Source of the DNA: a virus | Reading direction: 5' to 3' (one strand) | DNA length: 25,639 bases | IMG/VR virus record: IMGVR_UViG_3300010885_042296 | Coordinates: 1-25,639 of that record | Shown: piece after piece, positions 7,291-14,467 of the stretch | How the letters are laid out: the number at the start of each line of letters is the position of its first letter | How positions within the stretch are numbered: the first letter of the stretch is position 1 | Translations under genes and position numbers: made by a program | The notes under the pieces: model-generated | What the model was told of the DNA's origin: nothing | Databases searched by the model: none | The model's input: only the letters and a program-made list of their open reading frames with translations

Positions 7291-8939
7291 TGCGGGGCAG
7301 GGCCTCCGATGGCGCCGGGCTGGATCGACGGAAACCGCGCCTGCCCTGCACCACTCAGTTGCGACAGCTGGTCGACCGCCTGGCCGATCGCCTTCGGGTC
7401 GCGCTTCACGAATACGTCCTGCACGTCGGCCAGTTCGATCATCCTGTCGATGGTCTTGCCCCCGTCGAACGCGACCTTGAACTCCTCGGGGAAGAACGAA
7501 GCCGCCAACTGCCCGACGCGCGCCGCGGTCGCGAGCTTCTGCTGGTTCTGCGCCCGCTGGGTGGGATTGTAGGGCTGCAGCGAGATCGGCGCCGCAAGGC
7601 CCGGGATCTCGATCGGCTCGATCAGGCCGCGCTTGCGGGCCAGGAAATAGAACCGCTTGAAGATCTCGCGCGGACCTTCATTCCAGAACTTCAGCCCTGG
7701 CGTCCCGATCTTGCGCTGGGCCATTGCCATCTCGTCGATCCACTGGGTAGCGGTCGGCGGGGTGTCCCCTCTTTGCTCCGGAAAGTCGTTGTAGAACATC
7801 TTCCGAATGCGGCGTTCGCGCTGCGTCTGGTCGAAATAGGCCGCGTCCAGCCGGTTCGGCTCGTACATCTTGCGAACCGCGCCCTCGGTGCCAGGGCGGA
7901 TCGGGTACCAGCCGCCAGGCTCCACGCCACCCTCGATCTGGGCAATCGAATCGTCGGGGAACGTCATCGGCGGGCGCAGGCTGAGATCCACGTTCTCCGT
8001 CTCACCCGCCGCCATGTCGTCCACATGCCGGAACTCCGGCAGCGCCTTGATGGCCGGGCCGATGCCGTAGGGCCATTCGGGGTAGCGGTTGAACGTCGGC
8101 GTGATCAGCGGACACGATCCATCGCCCGTCAGCATCTCATGATGCACGACCGTGTCGCGCACCATGATCACATGGCACCACACCACGTCGTCGTAGCGCG
8201 ACCAGTCCCGCCAGAACCCCCACCGCACGATCGTCTGCGCGTTGGGCTTCTCGCGGATTTCCGTCCTGATCGCCTCTGGCAGCTTGTCGGCCTTGCGGCC
8301 CAGCAGCGGCTCCACAAACCGGTTCTTCGTGTGGCGCACCATGAACCGATCGTCGATGTCGCCGTTCGGGCCGACATTGATCTCGAGCTCGCGCAGCGGC
8401 ACCGCGTTCACCCGCACGGGTTCATGCGGCATGCGGTCCTCGTCGATCCACACCGCAAACGTGCCGACCGCAGCATCCGGGTTCAGCGCAACACCAAGCT
8501 CCGCATAGAAGTTCGACTCGTTCATCACCCCGAAGGTCTTCTCGACGTGCTCCTTCGCACGTTCCGTGACCTCCTGCATGAAATCCTCCGGCACCCGCAC
8601 CGAGGCCTTCAGGTCGATCCAGGGCATGCCCTGCGGCATGAACGAGTTGATCAGCGTCGTCGCGAAATTCTCGCTCTCCTCGAATGCAATCGAGGTCTGC
8701 AGTTCACCCGCGAACTGGGGCTTGGACGAGGGAGCCTTGACGCTCGACGACACCACCTGCGCGCGGTGCGGAGCCGTGAAATAGTACGCCTCGCGAATGT
8801 CGGCATCGAACTTGCGCTTCTGGTCGCATGCATCGTCCAGGCGCTGCTTGGCTTCCTTGTGGATCTGGTCCGGGATCTCCCCGGTGGAACCGTCAGTAGC
8901 CAAGGATCGGCGCCTGCATCGAGCCGCCCGAGAACGCAT
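7287..8939 (-). CDS. T7-type portal (head-tail connector) protein
   Basis: The protein matches the T7 gp8 portal family (Head-tail connecting, PF12236). It has an N-terminal helix 'KEAKQRLDDACDQKRKFDADIREAYYFTAPHRA', here residues about 29-62. A 'GELQTSIAFEESENFATTLINSFMPQGMPWIDL' block, 'EVTERAKEHVEKTF' and 'FNRYPEWPYGIGPAIKALPEFRHVDDM' follow, all diagnostic of the stem and crown. The 550-aa frame from ATG 8939 is normal length. The first 12 residues are Arg/Cys-rich and read through the upstream gene, so TTG 8903 (ATDGSTGEIPDQ...) is an equally likely start. Its stop overlaps the next gene as ATGA. Confidence 0.88.
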   Translation of the reverse strand: MRSRAARCRRRSLATDGSTGEIPDQIHKEAKQRLDDACDQKRKFDADIREAYYFTAPHRAQVVSSSVKAPSSKPQFAGELQTSIAFEESENFATTLINSFMPQGMPWIDLKASVRVPEDFMQEVTERAKEHVEKTFGVMNESNFYAELGVALNPDAAVGTFAVWIDEDRMPHEPVRVNAVPLRELEINVGPNGDIDDRFMVRHTKNRFVEPLLGRKADKLPEAIRTEIREKPNAQTIVRWGFWRDWSRYDDVVWCHVIMVRDTVVHHEMLTGDGSCPLITPTFNRYPEWPYGIGPAIKALPEFRHVDDMAAGETENVDLSLRPPMTFPDDSIAQIEGGVEPGGWYPIRPGTEGAVRKMYEPNRLDAAYFDQTQRERRIRKMFYNDFPEQRGDTPPTATQWIDEMAMAQRKIGTPGLKFWNEGPREIFKRFYFLARKRGLIEPIEIPGLAAPISLQPYNPTQRAQNQQKLATAARVGQLAASFFPEEFKVAFDGGKTIDRMIELADVQDVFVKRDPKAIGQAVDQLSQLSGAGQARFPSIQPGAIGGPAPQ

Positions 8940-9090
8940 TGCGCGCGCCGAACAGCCTCACCAGCTGGTCCGTGTCAGCGCCCACCTGCTTCTGGATCTC
9001 GTCCATCTTCTGCTGCTGGGCCTGCTGCTGTTGCACGGCCAGCTGCGGATCCTGCTGGATCTGGGGAGACTTCGGCATTTTCATCGCCAT
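8893..9090 (-). CDS. Small Gln-rich protein upstream of the portal
   Basis: This 65-aa protein has GAAGAG 7 nt before ATG 9090; a TTG six codons further upstream is less likely. It reads MAMKMPKSPQIQQDPQLAVQ, then a run of Q/A residues, an amphipathic 'KMDEIQKQVGADTDQLVRLFG' helix and 'SGGSMQAPILGY'. Small Gln-rich genes in front of portals are common in these phages. The 5' half overlaps the 3' end of the previous gene in another frame by about 115 nt. Function unknown. Confidence 0.6.
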   Translation of the reverse strand: MAMKMPKSPQIQQDPQLAVQQQQAQQQKMDEIQKQVGADTDQLVRLFGARNAFSGGSMQAPILGY

Positions 9091-9508
9091 CGTCGATCTC
9101 TTCCGCAAGCACCTTGCCGCCGTTTCGCAGGCAGTCTCGCAGAAGGGCGTCCGGTCTCAACGCACCAGACCGCAGCCCGATCAACCGCGCCACCATCGGC
9201 ACGCACCACAACCCCGGCACAACCCCGCCCCCTGGCCCCGGAGGCATCGCCACGACCTTCGCGTCATCCACCCACTGGCCCAGCAGCGGGTTCACATCCG
9301 CTCCGTCAGGCACCACCCAGATCCGCGTCCGGTCCAGCGCAGGGTCGAACCCCACCCATACGCGCGAGCGCGCGCACATGCCGATCGCCGACACATGCTT
9401 GTAACGCCCGGGGATCGCCTTCACCCACCACGTCACCGCCCGAACATGGAAGCACACCAGCCACTCGACCGGGGCGTCGAACGCCGAGAAGTCAAACCTG
9501 GCGCTCAC
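8975..9508 (-). CDS. Conserved phage protein between terminase and portal
   Basis: The gene starts at GTG 9508, overlapping the TerL stop as GTGA. The 177-aa protein has a convincing conserved core: 'RFDFSAFDAPVEWLVCFHVR', 'RYKHVSAIG', 'VWVGFDPALDRTRIWVVPDG' and 'GLWCVPMVARLIGLRSGALRPDALLRDCL', cited as residues 4-145. This class of about 150-aa proteins is found next to terminase genes in many phages, often with conserved Cys residues. The last about 35 residues (Ala/Gly/Pro/Arg-rich) overlap the Gln-rich gene and are probably the less constrained part. Function unknown. Confidence 0.65.
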   Translation of the reverse strand: MSARFDFSAFDAPVEWLVCFHVRAVTWWVKAIPGRYKHVSAIGMCARSRVWVGFDPALDRTRIWVVPDGADVNPLLGQWVDDAKVVAMPPGPGGGVVPGLWCVPMVARLIGLRSGALRPDALLRDCLRNGGKVLAEEIDDGDENAEVSPDPAGSAAGRATAAGPAAEDGRDPEAGGR

Positions 9509-11106
9509 ACCAGCCGCCTCACCGACCCCCGCCGGGTCGCATGCACGATCGGCTGCACCCGCGTGCCAGGCCGGTCCTTGCCCACCAGAACCTTGCCCTC
9601 GCCCGCCCCCAGCAGCATGTACTGCAGCGCATCCGCAATATCCGAATACCGGTTCTTCTCAGGCTTGGGCTCGCCGATCTTCACGCTGTTGTCCGAGAAG
9701 TGATACCCGCCCCCCATCGCTGCCCGCAGCACCCGGCACGTCGGCGAAAGCAGGAACCGCGGCACACCGTCCCGCATCCCGTTCAGCACGAACGCCACCG
9801 CCTCAAGCCGCGTCTGGATGTGGTTCGTCGGCACCGGGGCAGGCGTCACCCGCATCCCGTTGTCAGCCCAGATCTGATACGCCGTCATCTCGTCCGACTG
9901 CGTCTTGTCCTGCCCCTTCGGGTCGCCATAGAACAGGATCGCGTCCCGCTCACGCCCCCCACCAAACCGCCGCAGATGGTCGGGGAAATGCCGCTTGAGA
10001 TGCCGCTTCACGATCGGCGCGAACACCGACGCGCCAATGTCATGCCCCGTCACTTCCGACAGCACCACCCACCGGTCGTTGATCAGCTGCCCCATCACCG
10101 CCGCCGGGCGGCGCCCGAAATCCAGCCCCACATACAGCGGCCAGGACGGGTTGGGCTCCAGCGCAACCTTCGCGACATGCGTCTCCTCGATGAACTCCTT
10201 CCACACCGGCTCGCCCAGCACAGGCGGGATGATCCGGTTCATGATCCGCGAGTCGATCCACCGCTTCGTCTTGCCCTTGATCGTCTCAAGATACAGCGGC
10301 CTCCCGTCGATCTTCGGAATCCACCGCAGGTTCTCCGCAGCCGGGTTGATCGCATAGCCCACAACCGTCCGACCGTCCGGGCCCTTCTCCTCGATCAGCC
10401 CCGGCGGCTGCACGAAATACTCCCACCCCTCCGGCCACCTATATTGCCACCGGTCCTCCTCCTTCATGCCCTCCGGGAACGGAACCTCCCCCGTCATCAG
10501 CGGCAACCAATGGTCCGACGACGGCGCGTTCAGATCCCCCAACGTCCCCGACCACGTCGCCCCGCCATCCTTGACCGGCGGGTAATACCCCGCCCGCGAC
10601 TCAGCCTCGTCAAAGAGCTCCTTCGGGGTGAACTCCATCTCGTTGAACCACCACCCCGTCACCTCCAGCGACTTCAGCTTCGACACATCGGTCGGGTCAT
10701 CCAGCGCCAGGAAAAACACCTCCGCGACCACATCCCCCTTCCGCAGCGTATGCGTCAGAGGCTTCCCCCACACAAACCGCCCAAAATCCCGCTCCGGGAA
10801 CCACTGCAGCCACGTCTTCACCGTCGTCTGCTGCAGGTCCGGGTAGGTGTTCCGCACCACCCCCCACCGCGTCCTCCGGATCCCGTCTGGCCCAGGCTGC
10901 TGCTCACACGCCCGCCGAAAAATCTCCATGCAGCACATCGACGACGTGCCCGATCGAATAGGCCCACGGATCACCCGAACCCGCGCCGAACTCTTCATGA
11001 ACCCACGCAACGTCGCGCCATCAGGCCGGTAAATCGGACGACCCTCAGCATCACGCTGAATCACCGTCCCCTCATCACGCTCCGTCGTCTTCGCCGCCAC
11101 ACCCAT
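9505..11106 (-). CDS. terL: Terminase large subunit
   Basis: This 533-aa DNA-packaging motor starts at ATG 11106, 5 nt after GGGAGGG; GTG 11109 is too close to that site. The ATPase domain has a deviant Walker A, R47-GPIRSGTSS, in which Thr replaces the usual Lys. The Walker B-like segment is VTGWWFNE (catalytic Glu about 156). The C-terminal RNase H-like nuclease shows D329 in 'VGLDFG', D395 in 'YGDPKG' and D489/D492 in 'YSDIADAL'. Length and architecture match podoviral-type TerL. It overlaps the genes on both sides by a few bases, indicating one transcript from terS onward. Confidence 0.92.
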   Translation of the reverse strand: MGVAAKTTERDEGTVIQRDAEGRPIYRPDGATLRGFMKSSARVRVIRGPIRSGTSSMCCMEIFRRACEQQPGPDGIRRTRWGVVRNTYPDLQQTTVKTWLQWFPERDFGRFVWGKPLTHTLRKGDVVAEVFFLALDDPTDVSKLKSLEVTGWWFNEMEFTPKELFDEAESRAGYYPPVKDGGATWSGTLGDLNAPSSDHWLPLMTGEVPFPEGMKEEDRWQYRWPEGWEYFVQPPGLIEEKGPDGRTVVGYAINPAAENLRWIPKIDGRPLYLETIKGKTKRWIDSRIMNRIIPPVLGEPVWKEFIEETHVAKVALEPNPSWPLYVGLDFGRRPAAVMGQLINDRWVVLSEVTGHDIGASVFAPIVKRHLKRHFPDHLRRFGGGRERDAILFYGDPKGQDKTQSDEMTAYQIWADNGMRVTPAPVPTNHIQTRLEAVAFVLNGMRDGVPRFLLSPTCRVLRAAMGGGYHFSDNSVKIGEPKPEKNRYSDIADALQYMLLGAGEGKVLVGKDRPGTRVQPIVHATRRGSVRRLV

Positions 11107-11266
11107 CACAACCCTCCCGCAGCAAATGAACCCGCCGCGCCAAAACCTCGTCCCTCACAGCCTTCGCCAACTCCATCAACCGCTCATCCGTGAAAAACCG
11201 GAACCGCTCGTCCAACCACCAATGCCCACCAGGAAACAACCGCGCATCGTCCCCAACATCAGCCAT
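11075..11266 (-). CDS. Small acidic protein upstream of terL
   Basis: The gene begins at ATG 11266, which shares bases with the nuclease stop (TGATG). An in-frame TTG at 11314 would extend it but lies inside the nuclease gene. The 63-aa product reads MADVGDDARLFPGGHWWLDERFRFFTDERL, then a helix 'ELAKAVRDEVLARRVHLLRE' and an acidic 'GCDGCGGEDDGA' tail with a CxxC pair. It overlaps the TerL start by 32 nt. The family is not recognised; the tight coupling suggests a packaging-related role. Confidence 0.5.
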   Translation of the reverse strand: MADVGDDARLFPGGHWWLDERFRFFTDERLMELAKAVRDEVLARRVHLLREGCDGCGGEDDGA

Positions 11267-11733
11267 CAGTCGAGCCCCCATCCGCGCATCAGGGAAGCCC
11301 ACGACATCTGACAACGGTCCTCAGTCATCTGCGACGAAGGCACCCACAAATGGTTCTTCGTCGGCATGCCATCAACCGGAACCCAAAGGATCAACCGCCG
11401 GTCCAATGCAACAAAAGCGAAAGCGTCTGCTCGCCCAGAATACCGGGCAACAAGACCTCCATCGCGGCTCGACCACAGATACCCAGGCGTTCCATCGCCA
11501 CGACCAGACGATCCAATCTGCCGCTTCGACTTCACCTGTATCCGCCGCAATCCGCCGATCTCGGCAATCAGGTCATACGCTAACCCCTCAGCCGCGATCG
11601 TCGCCGCATGACCACGCAACGCAAGATCAGCCGCAACAAGATGCTGAGCCGCTGCCCCCTGAAGGCCGTAGTCCACCAACCCCTCGTCAAGGAGCGGCGC
11701 ATCAGCCTCTTCAGGGAAAAACCCAAACTGCAC
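11266..11733 (-). CDS. PD-(D/E)XK-like nuclease next to terminase
   Basis: The core 'GLQGAAAQHLVAADLALRGHAATIAAEGLAYDLIAEIGG' (residues 24-61) followed by 'RRIQVKSKRQ' fits the PD-(D/E)XK fold. D54 and the variant Q66-V-K68 motif occupy the catalytic positions, much like the group I intron-associated PDDEXK_5 family. GTG 11733, 6 nt after GAGG, gives a 155-aa product. The open frame continues upstream to 11952 but becomes low-complexity and is unlikely to be translated. It lies between small and large terminase, so a role in packaging or in cutting concatemers is possible. Host-DNA degradation or a resolvase role are alternatives. Confidence 0.65.
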   Translation of the reverse strand: MQFGFFPEEADAPLLDEGLVDYGLQGAAAQHLVAADLALRGHAATIAAEGLAYDLIAEIGGLRRIQVKSKRQIGSSGRGDGTPGYLWSSRDGGLVARYSGRADAFAFVALDRRLILWVPVDGMPTKNHLWVPSSQMTEDRCQMSWASLMRGWGLD

Positions 11734-11982
11734 AGCAGACCTCAAATTCTGAACCCGGAAAAATTCTGGGACCCCCAGAAATTCGACAGGGCAATTGCGA
11801 GGGGGCGGTAGGACCCCAGGCGAGGCGGCGTTGGTTTTCGGCCCCGGGCCTCGTCCCCTCGAGCGCGCCCAGGCTTGCCCACCCCCACCCCCTCGCGCGT
11901 GTGCGTGTACGGGCGCGTGCTGAACCCTGTACTGAGCCCGATTCCGATGCACTCCAGATTGCTGATCTGCGGCACCGCCGGG
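11734..11982. other. Non-coding gap between terS and the nuclease
   Basis: No convincing gene is seen here. The stretch holds a perfect TTCTGGG-ACC-CCCAGAA hairpin (11764-11780), a repeated AAATTCTG word beside it, and a GC-rich tract with repeated GCGTG words around 11891-11920. A gap inside the terminase region could hold the packaging start site (cos or pac), but nothing in the sequence proves this. Confidence 0.35.
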
Positions 11983-12474
11983 CTAGTCGCTTGATATGTC
12001 GACGGCTTGTTCGTCGATGGTCGCGGGAACACGACCGATCCGGGCCGTTTCCGCATCGCCGGACAGGTCGATCACATAGCCTGGCGTGAAGTTGACGTTC
12101 ACGCTGACGCTCGCGCCCGCGGATCCACTCTCCGGATCGGTTGCCAGCACCCGCGCTGCTTCCAGCTGGATGCGTTCCGACTTGGCGTGGTCTCGCAGAT
12201 GCGCCAGTCGGTGAATGCTCGGCACTCGCTCGCTTTCGCGCAGCACGTCCATTTCATGCCGGTACCGTTGCCTGACCTTCGGATCGCGCAGGAGAGCTCG
12301 AGCGGTGTTCACCCTGATGCCTGCAGCCTTGCATGCGTCATGGAAGGGCATGCGGTCGTGCACCCATGCCTGGATGAGGTCGAACACCTTCGGCTGGTCT
12401 ACCGGTTCGCCTTGGTCGACCCGTGCCGCTTTGCGCTCTGCCCGTGTCGGGGGCGTTGGCTTTAACCGTCCCAT
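11983..12474 (-). CDS. terS: Terminase small subunit-like protein
   Basis: ATG 12474 gives a 163-aa product starting MGRLKPTPPTRAERKAARVD; longer in-frame starts run into the regulatory gap. Residues about 25-80 form a helix-turn-helix: 'VFDLIQAWVHDRMPFHDACKAAGIRVNTARALLRDPKVRQRY' (cite as 30-71). A helical oligomerisation region with 'SERIQLEAARVL' follows, then an acidic C-terminal tail, the usual TerS plan. As the first gene of the leftward late operon upstream of terL it fits the DNA-recognition subunit. The assignment rests on fold pattern plus position. Confidence 0.75.
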   Translation of the reverse strand: MGRLKPTPPTRAERKAARVDQGEPVDQPKVFDLIQAWVHDRMPFHDACKAAGIRVNTARALLRDPKVRQRYRHEMDVLRESERVPSIHRLAHLRDHAKSERIQLEAARVLATDPESGSAGASVSVNVNFTPGYVIDLSGDAETARIGRVPATIDEQAVDISSD

Positions 12475-12692
12475 GTGGTGGTTCCGCGCGAGGGGTCTTA
12501 AGAGGCTCTGTTTTTTTTGAAACGAGCTCAACGCACCGTGCTGGGACCGCCTACGCGAGGCTGGAAGATCAAGCGTTTGCAATGGCTTACGCCGCTACCC
12601 GCGAACGAGTCGCAACTCGGCCACACTTGACAGCTTTTGGTGATTCGCCCCGTTCGATACGGGTTAGTGGTCAAGCGATCACTAAGGCTTTG

Positions 12693-12761
12693 GACAAAAT
12701 GTCAGGGCTACCCTGACAATCTGACACCCCCCGCACATTCCCGCTTGCATGACAAAATGTC
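12693..12761. promoter_or_regulatory. Repeated operator-like sites
   Basis: GACAAAATGTC occurs twice, at 12693-12703 and 12751-12761. The first copy runs into the perfect 19-bp palindrome TGTCAGGGCTACCCTGACA (12700-12718). The second copy fills the start of the spacer of the promoter at 12745-12773. The arrangement looks like binding sites for a dimeric regulator, different from the CI operators near 20 kb. Confidence 0.55.
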
Positions 12762-12773
12762 CGGTGCTATACG
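12745..12773 (+). promoter_or_regulatory. Sigma-70-type promoter for the small rightward genes
   Basis: TTGCAT (-35, 12745-12750), a 17-nt spacer and TATACG (-10, 12768-12773). Transcription would start near 12780, leaving a leader of about 50 nt before ATG 12829. The GACAAAATGTC repeat at the beginning of the spacer suggests repression. Confidence 0.55.
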
Positions 12774-12828
12774 GTTGTTCGTCGGCGCCGATGGGGCGCC
12801 TGTCCAAGGGCCAAGCCCGGGAGACAAG

Positions 12829-13089
12829 ATGATGTCCAAACGTCCCACATTCGAGCAAGCAAAAGCACAATTCGTGCATCGCTACACGATGGAGCATGTC
12901 CCGGCTTGGGCTCTCCGCCAGCACTCGAATGGGTGCTACTACGCACCGCAGTTCCGCACCGACTCCGAGTGGTATGCAGCCACCCTGTTTCACGGTGAGC
13001 CGGGCCACATTGGCACCCGCAATGAGTGCTTCACCAATGGCCAGACTTGGCCGCTTGGGAAGTGGCTTAACGCGTCGTTCAAGCGCTGA
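12829..13089 (+). CDS. Small conserved phage protein (YAPQ/WPLG type)
   Basis: This 86-aa protein begins at ATG 12829 with GGGAG about 6 nt upstream. The open frame extends 5' to 12637, but that part crosses the promoter. The sequence has a 'AKAQFVHRYTMEHVPAWALR' helix, 'GCYYAPQFRTDSEWYAATLFHGE' and 'NGQTWPLGKWL'. Such short proteins recur in phages and prophages of alphaproteobacteria as far as I recall, without known function. It is the first of three tightly spaced genes. Confidence 0.7.
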   Translation: MMSKRPTFEQAKAQFVHRYTMEHVPAWALRQHSNGCYYAPQFRTDSEWYAATLFHGEPGHIGTRNECFTNGQTWPLGKWLNASFKR

Positions 13090-13102
13090 GGGGAGAACGA
13101 TC

Positions 13103-13309
13103 ATGAACCGTTCATTCCCCAATATCGACAAGTCCGGTTTTCGCCGCGGCGAATATGTCGGTTATGCGCGCGGTGTGTGGCGCATCCGGAAGGCTGATTA
13201 CGGATGGCAGGCTATCCACCGGGACGGTAGCGGCGCATTGACCGGCCGCACGTTGGCGGAGATTAGCGCGAAACTGTCGAAGCTGCGGAGTGATGACGAT
13301 GCGCGATAA
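13103..13309 (+). CDS. Small conserved protein
   Basis: This 68-aa protein has GAGGGGAGA just before ATG 13103, 13 nt after the previous stop. The sequence 'GFRRGEYVGYARGVWRIRKADYGWQAIHRDGSGALTGRTLAEISAKL' (residues 11-57) suggests a small alpha/beta fold: beta strands with conserved Trp/Tyr and one C-terminal helix. There is no named family. It overlaps the next gene by 11 nt. Confidence 0.65.
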   Translation: MNRSFPNIDKSGFRRGEYVGYARGVWRIRKADYGWQAIHRDGSGALTGRTLAEISAKLSKLRSDDDAR

Positions 13310-13529
13310 GCCCGAATACGTGCTGGGATCTGATCTCCGGATAGGCGACACGATCGAAGTATGGTGGCAGCCCAGACGTGACACGATCGTTTCGCTCTCA
13401 CCATACAGGGGCCCGCTTGCCTCTATCTTTCCGAGCGGCGCACAAATCGCGGCGTTTGCCATTGGCCCATCAATGACAATCGACAACGGGGGCCTGTACG
13501 AACGGCACAAGTTCAAGGCCGCTCTCTGA
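13299..13529 (+). CDS. Small conserved protein (GDTIEVWW type)
   Basis: ATG 13299 lies 8 nt after GGAG; GTG 13290 and ATG 13293 are in frame but too close to that site. The 76-aa product has 'LGSDLRIGDTIEVWWQPRRDTIVSLSPYRGPLASIFPSGAQIAAFA', cited as residues 9-54, a beta-barrel-like pattern with DxxxGD and PYxGPL motifs shared with other small phage proteins. Function unknown. A hairpin terminator follows 9 nt after the stop. Confidence 0.65.
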   Translation: MRDKPEYVLGSDLRIGDTIEVWWQPRRDTIVSLSPYRGPLASIFPSGAQIAAFAIGPSMTIDNGGLYERHKFKAAL

Positions 13530-13537
13530 ACCACCGC

Positions 13538-13574
13538 AGCCCGGGCCCGCATTGACGGTCCCGGGCTTTCCTCT
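13538..13574 (+). terminator. Rho-independent-like terminator of the three-gene operon
   Basis: AGCCCGGG (13538-13545) pairs with CCCGGGCT (13560-13567) around a 14-nt loop, followed by TTCCTCT. The stem is GC-rich and the U-tract is weak. It sits between the three small genes and the HTH gene. Confidence 0.6.
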
Positions 13575-13623
13575 ATCCTCACATCCCTTCACATGCGGGC
13601 GCATAGCCCAATGGGGTTGAACC

Positions 13624-13875
13624 ATGCCACCTGACGAGCTCCGGGCCATCCTGGCCCATTGGCAGATGACGATCCGCGCCTTCGGACAATGGTGCGGCAT
13701 CGAGGAACGGACCGCGCGGCGATGGACGCATCCCGAGGGTGAAGGCGCGCCAGCTGCCGTTGCCAAGCTGGTCCGCTACATGGTCGCGACAGGTGCCACG
13801 CCAGCAAAAGTCGACCGCGCCATCGCACGCTATGCGGCGACCGATGACGGGCCCGGCAAGCGCGATGCGGTCTAG
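13624..13875 (+). CDS. Small helix-turn-helix protein
   Basis: This 83-aa protein reads 'LRAILAHWQMTIRAFGQWCGIEERTARRWTHPEGEGAPAAVAKLVRYM' at residues 6-53, the spacing of an XRE-like HTH (scaffold helix, 'AFGQWCGIEERTARRW' HTH, then a packing helix). It is a single-domain DNA-binding protein and could be a regulator of the nearby repeated sites at 12693-12761 (inference). GGGG lies about 6 nt before the ATG. Two hairpins follow before the convergent leftward operon ends. Confidence 0.65.
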   Translation: MPPDELRAILAHWQMTIRAFGQWCGIEERTARRWTHPEGEGAPAAVAKLVRYMVATGATPAKVDRAIARYAATDDGPGKRDAV

Positions 13876-13911
13876 GACCACGCGACCACAGAACGCCCGC
13901 CACGGGCCTCC

Positions 13912-13965
13912 GGATGCCGGAATGACCCTCGTCCAGACCTAGGGTCATTTCCCCGTCTGGCATCC
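13912..13965 (+). terminator. Long imperfect hairpin downstream of the HTH gene
   Basis: A perfect inner stem AATGACCCT (13921-13929) / AGGGTCATT (13941-13949) has an 11-nt loop. It is extended by GGATGCC (13912-13918) / GGCATCC (13959-13965) with internal loops. A T then C-rich tail follows the inner stem. Probable transcription end or RNA-stability element. Confidence 0.5.
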
Positions 13966-13999
13966 ACCATCCGGGCCCTGCCCAGCCCCAAAAACGACC

Positions 14000-14034
14000 G
14001 CGCGCGCCGAGGCTGAAACCCTGGCGCGCGCTTT
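14000..14034. terminator. Bidirectional terminator candidate between convergent operons
   Basis: GCGCGCGCC (14000-14008) and GGCGCGCGC (14023-14031) form a perfect 9-bp stem with a 14-nt loop. TTT follows on the plus side and AAAAA precedes at 13990-13994. It lies between the end of the rightward HTH gene and the end of the leftward early operon, so it could serve both. Confidence 0.55.
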
Positions 14035-14104
14035 GGTATGGAAAGCGATCTGGAACCTGGACCCCGAGTCCCCGTTGCGGATCCCGATCTAGCGGCCGGC
14101 GAGA

Positions 14105-14467
14105 TCAGCCGTCAGCCTCCGGAACGAACAGGCACACAGGGCGCCCAAAAGGCTTGATGACGCCCGATCGCTGCCCACCCTCGTAGACATACCGGCACCA
14201 ATGGAACCGCCCGTCATGGCTGGGCCGGGCAACCGCGAACGGCACCCGCTCACCATCCGGGAGGATCCACACCTCAGCGTCACCATCGCGGCGCATCGTC
14301 AGCGCCTCCATGGGCTCGCAATCCTTCTCGCTGCAGCACTCCAGCGGATACCAGTCATGTGCGCGCGCTAGGCTCGAGGCGAATAGGACGAGGGCGAGCC
14401 CGACCCCCACCGCGCTTGCCACCATCAGCGACAGCCAGAACGCCGCGGCAGGGTCACGCCTCAGCAT
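14105..14467 (-). CDS. Small exported Cys-containing protein
   Basis: This 120-aa protein has GGAGG 6 nt before ATG 14467. It has a basic N-terminus, a hydrophobic segment at about 9-33 and a likely signal-peptidase site at ARA-HDWYP (about residue 36). The mature part carries 'HDWYPLECCSEKDCEP', 'SHDGRFHWCRY' and 'PVCLFVP', a pattern of five cysteines shared by a family of small periplasmic proteins in alphaproteobacteria and their phages. Function unknown; a lysogenic-conversion or envelope role is possible. It is the last gene of the leftward early operon. Confidence 0.7.
   Translation of the reverse strand: MLRRDPAAAFWLSLMVASAVGVGLALVLFASSLARAHDWYPLECCSEKDCEPMEALTMRRDGDAEVWILPDGERVPFAVARPSHDGRFHWCRYVYEGGQRSGVIKPFGRPVCLFVPEADG

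Larger units (their letters stand above)
12475..12828. other. Regulatory gap between the late operon and small rightward genes
   Basis: No gene is supported in these 354 bases. They contain a T8 run near 12511, a perfect TTGACA at 12627-12632 without a good -10 box, two copies of GACAAAATGTC (12693, 12751), a 19-bp palindrome (12700-12718), a good plus-strand promoter (12745-12773) and a GGCGCC-loop-GGCGCC hairpin in its leader (12784-12800). No clear sigma-70 promoter for terS was found on the minus strand, so late transcription may need an activator. Confidence 0.5.

Noticed and set aside
7290-11193. Very long plus-strand open frames opposite portal and terminase (about 700 and 800 codons)
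   Set aside because: They are Arg/Pro/His-rich mirror frames of well-supported minus-strand genes, a usual by-product of high GC; no motif and no ribosome sites.
11734-11952. 5' extension of the nuclease frame to 11952
   Set aside because: The extra residues are Gly/Arg/His-rich low complexity, and a GTG with a spaced GAGG exists at 11733.
12637-12828. Upstream extension of the 86-aa gene
   Set aside because: It would cross the promoter and operator repeats; ATG 12829 has a proper ribosome site.
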